NCBI GenBank assembly: GCA_016789845.1
Contig: JAEUQA010000036.1
Coordinates: 1 to 64,000 of the forward strand
Direction: 5' to 3'
Length of the DNA: 64,000 nucleotides
Source: Chromatiales bacterium
Lineage (GTDB): Bacteria; Pseudomonadota; Gammaproteobacteria; Steroidobacterales; GCA-2729495
Made by a program: the position numbers and the translations under genes. This document shows, piece by piece, positions 55,486 to 64,000 of this stretch (positions are counted from its first letter, which is position 1; each line of letters begins with the position of its first letter). The notes below the pieces were generated by a model. It worked only from the letters and a program-made list of their open reading frames with translations. It ran no database searches and was not told where the DNA came from.

Positions 55486-56043
55486 ATGACGACACTGCGC
55501 GAAAAGGTTGCCGGCGAGCGCCGCCGGCTCAAGTCGGTGCGGGAGGCCCTGACGGCGGCCGTGGCCCGCAAGTCCGGGGGTGATGCCGCCTTCGTGCCCT
55601 TCTACGTGGCGGTCGCGGACTATATCGAGACGTCCATGGGCCGCCTTCACGCCCAGGACGTGAAGATGGGCGACATGATCCGGGAGAAGCTCGGCAAGCT
55701 CGATGCCCAGGCGGAGCAGGCACTGCGCGAACTCGATGAGCGCCTCGGGGGTAACCAGGAGCACCTGAAGGCCTTCACCGCTGCCAAGGCGGCGCTCAAG
55801 GGCGGTGGTGCGGCGGCCCTGGAGCACTTCGAGGCCGTGAGTGCTGCCTACAGCAACTACATCGTCACCAACATGGGCCATCACGGCGCTACCACCGAGC
55901 TCGCCCAGCGCCTCTTCACCACGGCCGACTGGGACTACATGGCGGGCGTGACCGACGAGGAGACGCGCATCGAGCAGCAGCTGTATGCCCGGGTGTTCGC
56001 CGCCCTGCCGCCGGCCCTCAACGACCTGCGGCCCGCCAGCTGA
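55486..56043 (+). CDS. Helical protein of unknown function
   Basis: 185 residues, soluble, almost all alpha-helical. Conserved-looking positions include DYIETSMGRLHAQDVKM (about 45-61) and NYIVTNMGHHGATTELAQRLF (about 125-145), whose His, Asp and Glu spacing recalls four-helix metal sites such as hemerythrin, but I cannot assign it. It lies 10 nt before the beta-helix membrane gene and may work with it. Confidence 0.6.
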   Translation: MTTLREKVAGERRRLKSVREALTAAVARKSGGDAAFVPFYVAVADYIETSMGRLHAQDVKMGDMIREKLGKLDAQAEQALRELDERLGGNQEHLKAFTAAKAALKGGGAAALEHFEAVSAAYSNYIVTNMGHHGATTELAQRLFTTADWDYMAGVTDEETRIEQQLYARVFAALPPALNDLRPAS

Positions 56044-56053
56044 GGCAACCGGA

Positions 56054-57187
56054 ATGCCGCTGACGCGGTCCGGATGGCGAGCGTGCCTATGGCTCCTGCT
56101 GCCGGGCCTGACGGTAGTTGCCTGCGCGCCATCCCTGGCGGAAACGCGGATTTCGGATTCCGTCGTGATCACCGGGTCGATCGATGACGATCTCTACGCG
56201 GCGGCCGGCGAGGTGCGGATCGAGGGGTCCGTAGAGGGTGACGTGATCCTGGCCGGCGGCCGGATCACCCTGGATGGGGGCGTCGGCGATGATCTCAGGG
56301 CCGCCGGCGGCAATGTCCGGGTCACGGGCTTCGTGACCGACCAGGCGACGATCGCCGGTGGCTCCGTAACCGTGGCCCCCGGCAGCGCCATCGGTGGCCG
56401 CACCTGGCTTGCGGGCGGCGATGTCGAGATGGCGGGCGAGATCGGTGACGACCTGTACGTCGCGGGTGGCACTGTCGTGATCTCGGGCAGCGTGGCCGGT
56501 GACGTCGAGGTCGCCGCCCGGGAGATCCGCGTGGAGCCGGGCGCCGTCATTGGCGGCGACCTTGTCTGGCGCAGCGAGCAGGAGCCGCTGATCGCCGACG
56601 ACGCCCGGATCTTCGGCGACATCCGGGCGGCGGGCAGGGACGAACCGGAACCCCACCGCGACGACGGAGCGTCCCGCTTCGAGGGCGGCTGGGCGGCTGG
56701 CATTGCGCTGGCCGCTGCGGGGCTCATCCTCCTGTGGTTTGCCCCGCAGCTGGCGGCGCGCGCCGCCGTCGTGTTCCGTGAGGCGCCCGGCCGCACGCTG
56801 GTGCTTGGCGCTGCGTCGATAGTGCTCACGCCGATTGCAGTCCTGGCCCTTTTCGTCACGGTGCTTGGCTGGCTGCTTGGCCTGGTCGTGCTGGCCGGCT
56901 ACGTCTTCGCGCTCCTGCTGTCGGGGCTGCTCGGCCTGCTGATCGCCACGCTCATCCTGTGTAGCGGGCTCGGTGGCCCTGCCGCAGGCGTCGGCTGGCG
57001 GAGCGCGCTGGTGCTGCTCGCCGTCGTCGTCGTCCTGGTGCTGGCGCAACGGGTGCCGGCGCTGGGCGGCCTGCTCATCGTGCTGCTGGTGCTGGCCGGG
57101 TTCGGCTCGCTGACGGCGCTCGTCACCGGGCGCGCCACCGGCAGGCCAGCCGGAGCCACCGGCGGCGGCACTCTGCCCGGTGGCTGA
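56054..57187 (+). CDS. Beta-helix (bactofilin-like) protein with membrane helices
   Basis: 377 residues. A signal or anchor segment (about 1-29) precedes repeated short turns such as GSVEGDVILAGGRITLDGGV and GDDLRAAGGNVRVTG (about 35-185), a parallel beta-helix pattern like bactofilins. Then five to six membrane helices (about 215-370). The order periplasmic beta-helix then membrane block suggests an envelope scaffold or transporter accessory; function unknown. Start ATG at 56054; the open frame from 55985 overlaps the upstream gene. Confidence 0.72.
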   Translation: MPLTRSGWRACLWLLLPGLTVVACAPSLAETRISDSVVITGSIDDDLYAAAGEVRIEGSVEGDVILAGGRITLDGGVGDDLRAAGGNVRVTGFVTDQATIAGGSVTVAPGSAIGGRTWLAGGDVEMAGEIGDDLYVAGGTVVISGSVAGDVEVAAREIRVEPGAVIGGDLVWRSEQEPLIADDARIFGDIRAAGRDEPEPHRDDGASRFEGGWAAGIALAAAGLILLWFAPQLAARAAVVFREAPGRTLVLGAASIVLTPIAVLALFVTVLGWLLGLVVLAGYVFALLLSGLLGLLIATLILCSGLGGPAAGVGWRSALVLLAVVVVLVLAQRVPALGGLLIVLLVLAGFGSLTALVTGRATGRPAGATGGGTLPGG

Positions 57188-57189
57188 AG

Positions 57190-59553
57190 TCAGGACACGA
57201 TCCGCAGCTTCGCGCCGACCCGCGTCTCCTCCCGCTCCCAGGTTCGCACCCAGTCGCTGAATTCCTCGGCCGGCATTGGCTTGCTGACCAGGAAGCCCTG
57301 GGCCTGCTCGCACCCCTGCGCTTGCAGCCAATCGAGCGCGGGTTGCGTTTCGACGCCTTCCGCAAGTACCTCGAGGCCCAGGTTATGCGCCAGGTCGATC
57401 GACGCGCGCACGATGGCCGCGTCGTCGCCGTTGCCCGGCAGGTCCATGACGAATGACCTGTCGATCTTCAGCTCGTCCACGGGCAGGTGCTTGATCTGCG
57501 CCAGAGATGAGTAGCCGGTGCCGAAATCGTCGATTGCGATGCGGATGCCCAGGTCCCGCAGGCACTCGAGGACCAGCGTGGCCCTCTGGAAGTCACGGAC
57601 CACGGCTTGCTCGGTGATCTCGAGGACGATGTTGCGGGCTGCCAGGTCGTGATCCCGCAGCAGCTCCATCACGAAGCAGGGCAGGTCCCGGTTCTGCAGG
57701 TCCCGGCTCGACAGGTTCACCGACACCGGCAGGTCCAGGCCCTCTTCCAGCCAGAGACGACACTCGCGCACCGCGGCTGTCAGGGCCCAGCTCGTGATCA
57801 GGGAGATGTTGCCGGACTTCTCCGCGAGCGGGATGAACTGGTCCGGAGTGAGGAATCCGAATACCGGGTGCTGCCACCGCACGAGCGCCTCCGCGCCGCA
57901 GATGCGACCGTCGGACAGCCGGATCTTGGGCTGCAGGTAGAGGCGCAGTTCGTCGTGCCGGGTAGCGCGGCGCAGGTCGGCCAGGATGGCAAGCTGCCGC
58001 ACATGACGCTCCTCGTTGCCGGGCTGGTAGACGAGGACGGGCGTGTCGCTGTCGCGCGCCTCGTTGCGGGCCACGGCCGCCCGCTTGAGGAGCTGGTCGG
58101 CGTCGTCCCCGTGCAGCGGGTAGCCGGCGAGGCCGACCCGGCCGTCGACGCTGACATTCACATCCCGGACCGAGAGGCCGGCACCCAGCAGCCGCAGCAG
58201 GTCCTCGGCAGTTTCCTCCGCCTGTCCCAGGTTGCGTCCGGCCAGGATCGCCAGGAACTGGTCGCCCTCGAGCCGCGCGAGGAGGTGGCTGGCATCCAGG
58301 CCCGCCCGCAGGCGTTCGGCTGCCTGGCAACGCAGGGCGTCGCCGATGTCGTGGCCCAGGGAGGAACCGATCTCGCTGAAGCTATCCAGGTCGATCAGCA
58401 TGACCGATACGGACTCCTCCCGGTTCCGGGCATCGGTGATGGCCGAGTCGAGCGCATCAAGGGCCGACATCCGCGTCGGCAGTCCGGTCAGTGCGTCGAA
58501 GCGGGCATGGAATGTGATCCGCTCCTCCCGCTCGGCAATCCCGACCTGCATGGCATTCAGCGCACTGGCCAGTTCGGCGACCTCGCCGTCGGCCCGCACG
58601 TCCACCGGTTTGCCATAGTCGCCGTCACGGATGCGCCGGGCGGCCCGCGCCAGCGCCTGCACCGGCTCCGAGATCGTCCGTGACAGCATGATGCCGCCAG
58701 CCATGGCAAGGCAGAGTGCGATGGAGCTCAGCACCAGCACCGAGTGCCGCAGGGATTTGAACGGGGCCATGACGGCGTCCAGGGGCTGGGAGAGGAGAAT
58801 CTCCACATCCGCGTAGCCCGGTATCAGCGGCACGATCAGGGCGACATGCTCGACTCCGCCCGTCGTGATCTCGATCGGGACACCATCGCGGGCCCCCGAG
58901 CTGGCGAGTTCGCCGAGTAGCGACGTGGCGTCCAGGTGGGCCAGGGAACTGCCCAGCACGAACGGGGTCTGGCCGACCCGTGCGAGCAGCGTGGCGTCCA
59001 GTCCGGTCAGGTTGCCGAGGCGCCTGGCAAACCCGTTGTCGATGACGATGCCCATCACCAGCCAGGCGATCGGCTCCGTCTCGCCCACTGGCACGGCGAC
59101 GACCTCCCAGGCGCGGTTCTCGGCCCTGATCACGGTGCGCGAGCGGCCTCCGCCATCAGCCCGGCTCACCAGGCCCGGGAAGCTCACGCGTTGCAGCCCG
59201 ATGGAGTCAGAGCCGGCGAGCACGCGGCCGCGCGGATCCAGGAGCATGGCCAGGTCCACCTGCGCCCGGCGCCTTTGCGCGTCGAGGATCTTGGACGTGG
59301 ACGTGCTGTCATTATCGATGATCGTGCCGCGGAAGTAGGGATCTGCCGCGAGCACTGCGCCGGCGGTCCGGAGCCGGGTATCCCGACCCTGGGCGAGCTG
59401 GACGGTGACTGTCCCGGCCCCCTCCAGGAGGCGCTGGGCCCGCACGGCCACCTCGCGGTTGGCCGTGAACAGCACGGCGGCGATGGTTCCGAGCTGGGTG
59501 ACGACCACCAGCAGGCCCGCCAGGCCAAGGATCTTGAAGCGCAGGGTCCGCAT
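57190..59553 (-). CDS. Sensor with degenerate GGDEF and intact EAL domain
   Basis: 787 residues. N-terminal membrane helix, periplasmic double-Cache-like sensor (about 35-270), second helix (about 275-297), HAMP (about 298-350), GGDEF (about 355-515) and EAL (about 530-775). The GGDEF site reads EGDQF, so cyclase activity is probably lost. EAL motifs are intact: GAEALVRW, DDFGTGYSS, ELKIDRSF and EGVET. Predicted to be a cyclic-di-GMP phosphodiesterase controlled from the periplasm. Confidence 0.9.
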   Translation of the reverse strand: MRTLRFKILGLAGLLVVVTQLGTIAAVLFTANREVAVRAQRLLEGAGTVTVQLAQGRDTRLRTAGAVLAADPYFRGTIIDNDSTSTSKILDAQRRRAQVDLAMLLDPRGRVLAGSDSIGLQRVSFPGLVSRADGGGRSRTVIRAENRAWEVVAVPVGETEPIAWLVMGIVIDNGFARRLGNLTGLDATLLARVGQTPFVLGSSLAHLDATSLLGELASSGARDGVPIEITTGGVEHVALIVPLIPGYADVEILLSQPLDAVMAPFKSLRHSVLVLSSIALCLAMAGGIMLSRTISEPVQALARAARRIRDGDYGKPVDVRADGEVAELASALNAMQVGIAEREERITFHARFDALTGLPTRMSALDALDSAITDARNREESVSVMLIDLDSFSEIGSSLGHDIGDALRCQAAERLRAGLDASHLLARLEGDQFLAILAGRNLGQAEETAEDLLRLLGAGLSVRDVNVSVDGRVGLAGYPLHGDDADQLLKRAAVARNEARDSDTPVLVYQPGNEERHVRQLAILADLRRATRHDELRLYLQPKIRLSDGRICGAEALVRWQHPVFGFLTPDQFIPLAEKSGNISLITSWALTAAVRECRLWLEEGLDLPVSVNLSSRDLQNRDLPCFVMELLRDHDLAARNIVLEITEQAVVRDFQRATLVLECLRDLGIRIAIDDFGTGYSSLAQIKHLPVDELKIDRSFVMDLPGNGDDAAIVRASIDLAHNLGLEVLAEGVETQPALDWLQAQGCEQAQGFLVSKPMPAEEFSDWVRTWEREETRVGAKLRIVS

Positions 59554-59678
59554 GCCCGGCTGTTCTCGGCCCGGCCCGGCTGCCCTTGAATGTTTCCGCG
59601 CCGGATGCGTGCAGCCTGGCCGGATGAGTCGCCAAACCGTGAACCGCGTCTCTCTCCGGGGCCGCCGGCCGTGCCGCC

Positions 59679-60335
59679 TCAGCCGCGCTGGAGCACCCGG
59701 TCGCCCACGAAGGGGTTCGTTGCCCGCTCCTGGCCGAACGTGGACGTGGGTCCGTGGCCCGGAACGAAGGTGACATCACTCCCCAGGGGCCAGAGATTGC
59801 GCGTGATGGAGTTGACCAGGGTGGCATGGTCGCCCCGGGGGAAATCCGTCCGGCCGATGGACCCGGCGAACAGCACGTCGCCGACGAAGGCCAGCCGGTC
59901 CGCCCGCGCATGGAAGACCACGTGGCCGGGTGTGTGGCCGGGGCAGTGGTAGACGTCGAGTATCTCGGGCCCGACCTGCACGGCGTCACCCTGGTGGAGC
60001 CATCGGGTGGGCTTGAACGTCGCCACGGGCGCGAAACCGAACATGCGCGCCTGCTCCGGCAGCATGTCGATCCAGAACTGGTCGTCGGGATGAGGCCCCT
60101 CGATGGGCAAGCCGAGCTTGTCGGCCAGGGCCCGGGTGGCCCCGGCATGATCGATGTGCGCGTGGGTCAGGAGGATCTTCGTGAGGCGGACGCCCTCGTC
60201 GGCGACGGCCGCCAGGATGTGCTCGAGGTCACCGCCCGGGTCGACGACGGCGCCCTCCCGGGTCTCCGCCGACCAGATGATCGAGCAGTTCTGCTGGAAG
60301 GCGGTGACGGGGATGATGGTTGCGCGCAGGGTCAT
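59679..60335 (-). CDS. MBL-fold hydrolase, glyoxalase-II-like
   Basis: 218 residues, metallo-beta-lactamase fold with the metal motif THAHIDH (about 59-65), then HCPGHTPGH, FVGDVLF and VPGHGP. Closest to the YcbL-type single-domain glyoxalase II family; exact thioester substrate unknown. The start chosen is 60335; the frame extends 12 unconserved residues. Divergent from gnd. Confidence 0.88.
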   Translation of the reverse strand: MTLRATIIPVTAFQQNCSIIWSAETREGAVVDPGGDLEHILAAVADEGVRLTKILLTHAHIDHAGATRALADKLGLPIEGPHPDDQFWIDMLPEQARMFGFAPVATFKPTRWLHQGDAVQVGPEILDVYHCPGHTPGHVVFHARADRLAFVGDVLFAGSIGRTDFPRGDHATLVNSITRNLWPLGSDVTFVPGHGPTSTFGQERATNPFVGDRVLQRG

Positions 60336-60454
60336 GCCGCGATGATGCTGGGGTACACTCGCCGGGGTCAACGAGCGATGCAGTTCTCACTCGGGTCTCA
60401 AGTCCGTGCTGACGGGGCCGATAGCAAAAGGTGTACCGGCAGGGGGAAAGCACC

Positions 60455-61449
<995 letters not shown>

Positions 61450-61453
<4 letters not shown>

Positions 61454-62847
61454 CTGAGCGTTCCGACGCGGTGGTGTTGCTGGGCGCCACCGGCGACCTG
61501 GCACACCGCAAGATCTATCCCGCGCTGAAGGCCATGGTGAAACGCGGCACCCTGGACGTGCCCGTGGTGGGCGTGGCCCGTTCCGGCTGGAACCTGGAGC
61601 AGTTCCAGGACAGGGTGCGGGACAGCCTGGACAAGCGCACGAAGGACGCCACGTCGCCACCGGCCGAGAAGCTGGTCTCCCTGCTGCGCTACGTGGACGG
61701 CGACTACCACTCCGCCGACACTTTCATCCGGGTCAAGGAGGCCCTCAGGGACTCGAAGTCGCCGCTCTTCTACCTGGCGATTCCGCCGAGCCTGTTCGGC
61801 CCGGTCGTCAAGCTGCTCGGTGAGTCCGGCTGTGCGCAGAACGCGCGGGTCGTCGTGGAGAAGCCCTTTGGCCGGGACCTGGCGTCCGCCAGGGACCTCA
61901 ATCACACGCTGCACAGCGTGTTCCCCGAGACGGCGATCTTCCGCATCGACCACTTCCTCGGCAAGGAGCCGGTGCAGAACCTGCTGTACTTCCGCTTCGC
62001 CAACTCATTCCTCGAGCCCATCTGGAACCGCAACTACGTGGAGAGCGTCCAGATCACCATGGCCGAGACGATCGGCGTCGAGGGGCGCGGCAAGTTCTAC
62101 GAGGAAGTGGGCGCCATCCGGGACGTGGTGCAGAACCACCTTCTCGAGGTGGTCGCCAGCCTGGCCATGGACCCGCCGGTCGGGTATTGGGGCGAGGCCC
62201 AGCGGGACGAGCGCATCAAGGTGCTGCGGGCGATCAGTCCCTTCACGACCCAGAGCATGGTCCGTGGCCAGTACAAGGGCTACCGGGGCGATGTGGGAGT
62301 GGCGCCGGACTCGGATGTGGAGACCTACGCTGCCATGGAGCTGCACCTGAACTCCTGGCGCTGGCAGGGCGTGCCGTTCTTCATCCGCACCGGGAAGTCG
62401 CTGCCCGTCACCGCGACCGAGGTCATGGTGATCCTCAAGGCGCCGCCCCAGCAGGTGTTCGACGAACCCGTGCCGCCCCAGTCCAACTACTTCCGCTTCC
62501 GGCTCGGACCGAACCAGGTGGCGATCGCCGCGGGCGCCCGCACCAAGTCGCCGGGCGAGCGCATGGCCGGCGAGGAGGTCGAGCTGTACGTCTGCAATGC
62601 CACCAGCGAGGCCAAGGAAGCCTACGAGCGCCTGATCGGCGATGCCATGAGCGGCGATGCCACGCTGTTCGCGCGCGAGGACAGCGTGGAAGCGGCCTGG
62701 GCGATCTGCGACCCGGTCATCGACAAGGGTGGCCCCGCCTACCGCTACGAGCCCGGCAGCTGGGGTCCCCGTGAGGCCGAGCGGATGGTGGCCGCGTTTG
62801 GCGGCTGGTACAACCCGACCCGGGACGGGATCGGGCGCGGCGGCTGA
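61450..62847 (+). CDS. zwf: Glucose-6-phosphate dehydrogenase
   Basis: First oxidative pentose-phosphate step. 465 residues: [19 protein letters not shown] (about 8-26), [21 protein letters not shown] (active-site lysine, about 165-185) and [18 protein letters not shown]. Between gnd (ATGA overlap) and pgl (21 nt), giving the full gnd-zwf-pgl oxidative module. Confidence 0.97.
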
Positions 62848-62868
62848 TTCAAGGGCGGTCGGACGGGA

Positions 62869-63627
62869 ATGCGGCTGGAAGTTGCCAGGACGCCTGATGC
62901 GGCTGCCGAAGTCGCGGCGCGGCTCGTCGCCACGATCCTCGGCGTCGCCATCGGGCGCCGCACCAGGGCCTCTCTGGCGCTCAGTGGCGGCACCTCCCCC
63001 TTGCCGATGCTGCGCGCCCTGGCGCGAGAACCGATCGACTGGTCCGCGGTCCACGTGTACCAGGTGGACGAGCGCGTGGTCGCCCGCGGCGACTCCGCGC
63101 GCAACCTCGGCGCCCTGGATGAGATCCTCGTGTGGCGGGGCCCGCTTCCCCGCCGGAACCTGCATCCCATGTGGGTCGACCGCGCGGACCTGCCGAACGC
63201 TGCCGATTCCTATGGCGAGGAGCTTGCCCAGGTGGCGGGCGAGCCGCCCGTCCTGGATGTGGTGCACCTCGGGCTGGGCACCGACGGCCACACGGCGTCG
63301 CTGTTCCCGGGGGATCCGGCGCTGGCCGTGAAGGATCGAAGCGTCGCGGTGACAGCCGAGCACAATGGTCACAGAAGGATGACGCTGACCATTCCCGTGC
63401 TGAACCGGGCGCGCAACGTGATCTGGTTCGTCACGGGCGCCGACAAGGCTGGCGTGGTGGCCGACCTGTATGCCGGCGGCTCCCCGTTCCCCGCCGGCCG
63501 CGTGGCGCGGCGCCGCGCCGTGCTGGTCGCGGACGAGGCCGCTGCCCGCGAGGCCGTCGTGCCGAGGCGGCGGCGTCGCCAGCCGCCTCGCCGTGTCGTT
63601 GTCCCGCTCCGCACCCCAGAGAAGTAG
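62869..63627 (+). CDS. pgl: 6-phosphogluconolactonase
   Basis: Hydrolyses 6-phosphogluconolactone. 252 residues: SLALSGGTSPLPMLRAL (about 35-51), VYQVDERVVARGDSARN, and VHLGLGTDGHTASLFPG. The stop TAG lies within GAAGTAGGAGCG, a repeat head. Last gene of the pentose-phosphate operon. Confidence 0.94.
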   Translation: MRLEVARTPDAAAEVAARLVATILGVAIGRRTRASLALSGGTSPLPMLRALAREPIDWSAVHVYQVDERVVARGDSARNLGALDEILVWRGPLPRRNLHPMWVDRADLPNAADSYGEELAQVAGEPPVLDVVHLGLGTDGHTASLFPGDPALAVKDRSVAVTAEHNGHRRMTLTIPVLNRARNVIWFVTGADKAGVVADLYAGGSPFPAGRVARRRAVLVADEAAAREAVVPRRRRRQPPRRVVVPLRTPEK

Positions 63628-63655
63628 GAGCGACGACCGCTGCGAACGGCTGGTC
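63624..63655 (+). repeat. REP-like element after pgl
   Basis: GTAGGAGCGACGACCGC head with an imperfect GACC...GGTC stem. The TAG of GTAG is the pgl stop codon. Confidence 0.6.
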
Positions 63656-63969
63656 TTCGGCCGGATTGACCCACTGGACATAATGCACATTGGGATGTGC
63701 CAGTCGTTCCGTATCGGCCGCTACGGTGCCAGGCTGACCACCACATGGGCAAAGGGCGCGGCTAGAAGAGGCCAGCCCTTTCCGTCGTAGACTCCAGTCG
63801 TAGAACGAATAGGTGGATAGGCACATTCGTGAAGGACGTCGGGGGATTGTCCTTCGTAATCACCGCGCGTATCCGGCCGGCTAATCAGGAAATGGATGAC
63901 CGGGGACCGACTTGCCGGCCGATACGGACGCGAAACATCGGCAACAGTCTTTCTGGGGGATTACCTGAA
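63628..63969. other. 342-nt intergenic region before a new gene
   Basis: Contains the REP head, a perfect 6-4-6 palindrome GCACATTGGGATGTGC (63685-63700), a hairpin with AAAGGGC (63751-63757) and GCCCTTT (63775-63781), and a near inverted repeat of GCGTATCCGGCCGGC (63866-63880) with 63914-63931. I recognise no known riboswitch, tRNA or protein gene. It is probably a long leader or control region. Confidence 0.5.
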
Positions 63970-64000
63970 ATGAGAACTCAATTTTCAAGGCTCATCGCGG
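63970..64000 (+). CDS. Start of a gene, cut by window edge
   Basis: ATG with GGGGGA about 9 nt upstream opens a frame encoding MRTQFSRLIA and on. Only ten residues are visible; a basic then hydrophobic start would fit a signal peptide. No function can be given. Confidence 0.5.
   Translation, partial: MRTQFSRLIA

Noticed and set aside
57607..58683. Rightward 358-codon frame opposite the GGDEF/EAL gene
   Set aside because: The opposite strand encodes intact EAL motifs; this frame shows no family signature.

Overview
The window is GC-rich, densely coded chromosomal DNA from a gammaproteobacterium. The evidence is a lineage-typical gene order (rpiA / fau / 6S RNA / zapA / ygfB / pepP / ubiH / ubiI / gcv), an MtfA, DjlA, YhdP, TldD/PmbA and RNase G complement, and a Crp-type regulator with a CRP-like recognition helix. 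Repeats headed GTAGGAG resemble the GTAG-type REP elements of Xanthomonadales and relatives. I would place the organism near Xanthomonadales, Steroidobacterales or Nevskiales, but sequence reading alone cannot fix this.

Layout. 1-15.4 kb is a housekeeping run: hisI facing a long rightward series cysS, sufE, yidD, a Trm112-family gene, holA, nadD, rsfS, rlmH, maf, rng, yhdP, a nitrilase-family amidase, tldD and pmbA. 15.4-20.4 kb is the most accessory-looking part. It holds three leftward genes for secreted proteins ending in a PEP-CTERM-type sorting tag (core VPVPAAxWLFGSALG), then two rightward paralogous Crp/Fnr regulators and a small IS3-OrfA-like remnant. 20.4-24.1 kb is a leftward five-gene group (exported protein, SulP transporter, exported two-repeat protein, YjdM, membrane protein). 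24.2-26.8 kb has a Rieske oxygenase and an MFS transporter. 26.8-30.2 kb reads leftward: purC, an alpha/beta hydrolase and a PBP7-type peptidase. 30.2-33.5 kb has djlA, rpe bracketed by long inverted repeats, the Clp/Vfr-type regulator and coq7. 33.6-35.7 kb has a DUF481 outer-membrane protein, rplM-rpsI and tRNA-Gln(CTG). 35.7-49.5 kb is the conserved rpiA-to-gcv block with 6S RNA; a two-gene module (7TM inactive transglutaminase plus RimK-like ligase) sits between the ubi genes and gcvT. 49.5-57.2 kb has a PfkB kinase, a double-domain HtrA-like protease, mtfA, a lipoprotein Rossmann protein, a DUF423-like protein and two less familiar genes. 57.2-63.6 kb has a GGDEF/EAL protein, an MBL hydrolase and the gnd-zwf-pgl pentose-phosphate operon. 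A new gene starts at the right edge.

The most interesting signal is regulatory. A palindrome of the form TGTNCG-RAWY-CGNACA occurs four times in 1.2 kb, in front of the sorting-tag genes and the first Crp/Fnr gene, and two copies sit at class II and class I activator spacing from a plausible promoter. This suggests an autoregulated circuit for surface or secreted proteins. A second signal is that GTAGGAG repeats supply the TAG stop codon of four unrelated genes (hisI, rpe, the HtrA-like gene, pgl).
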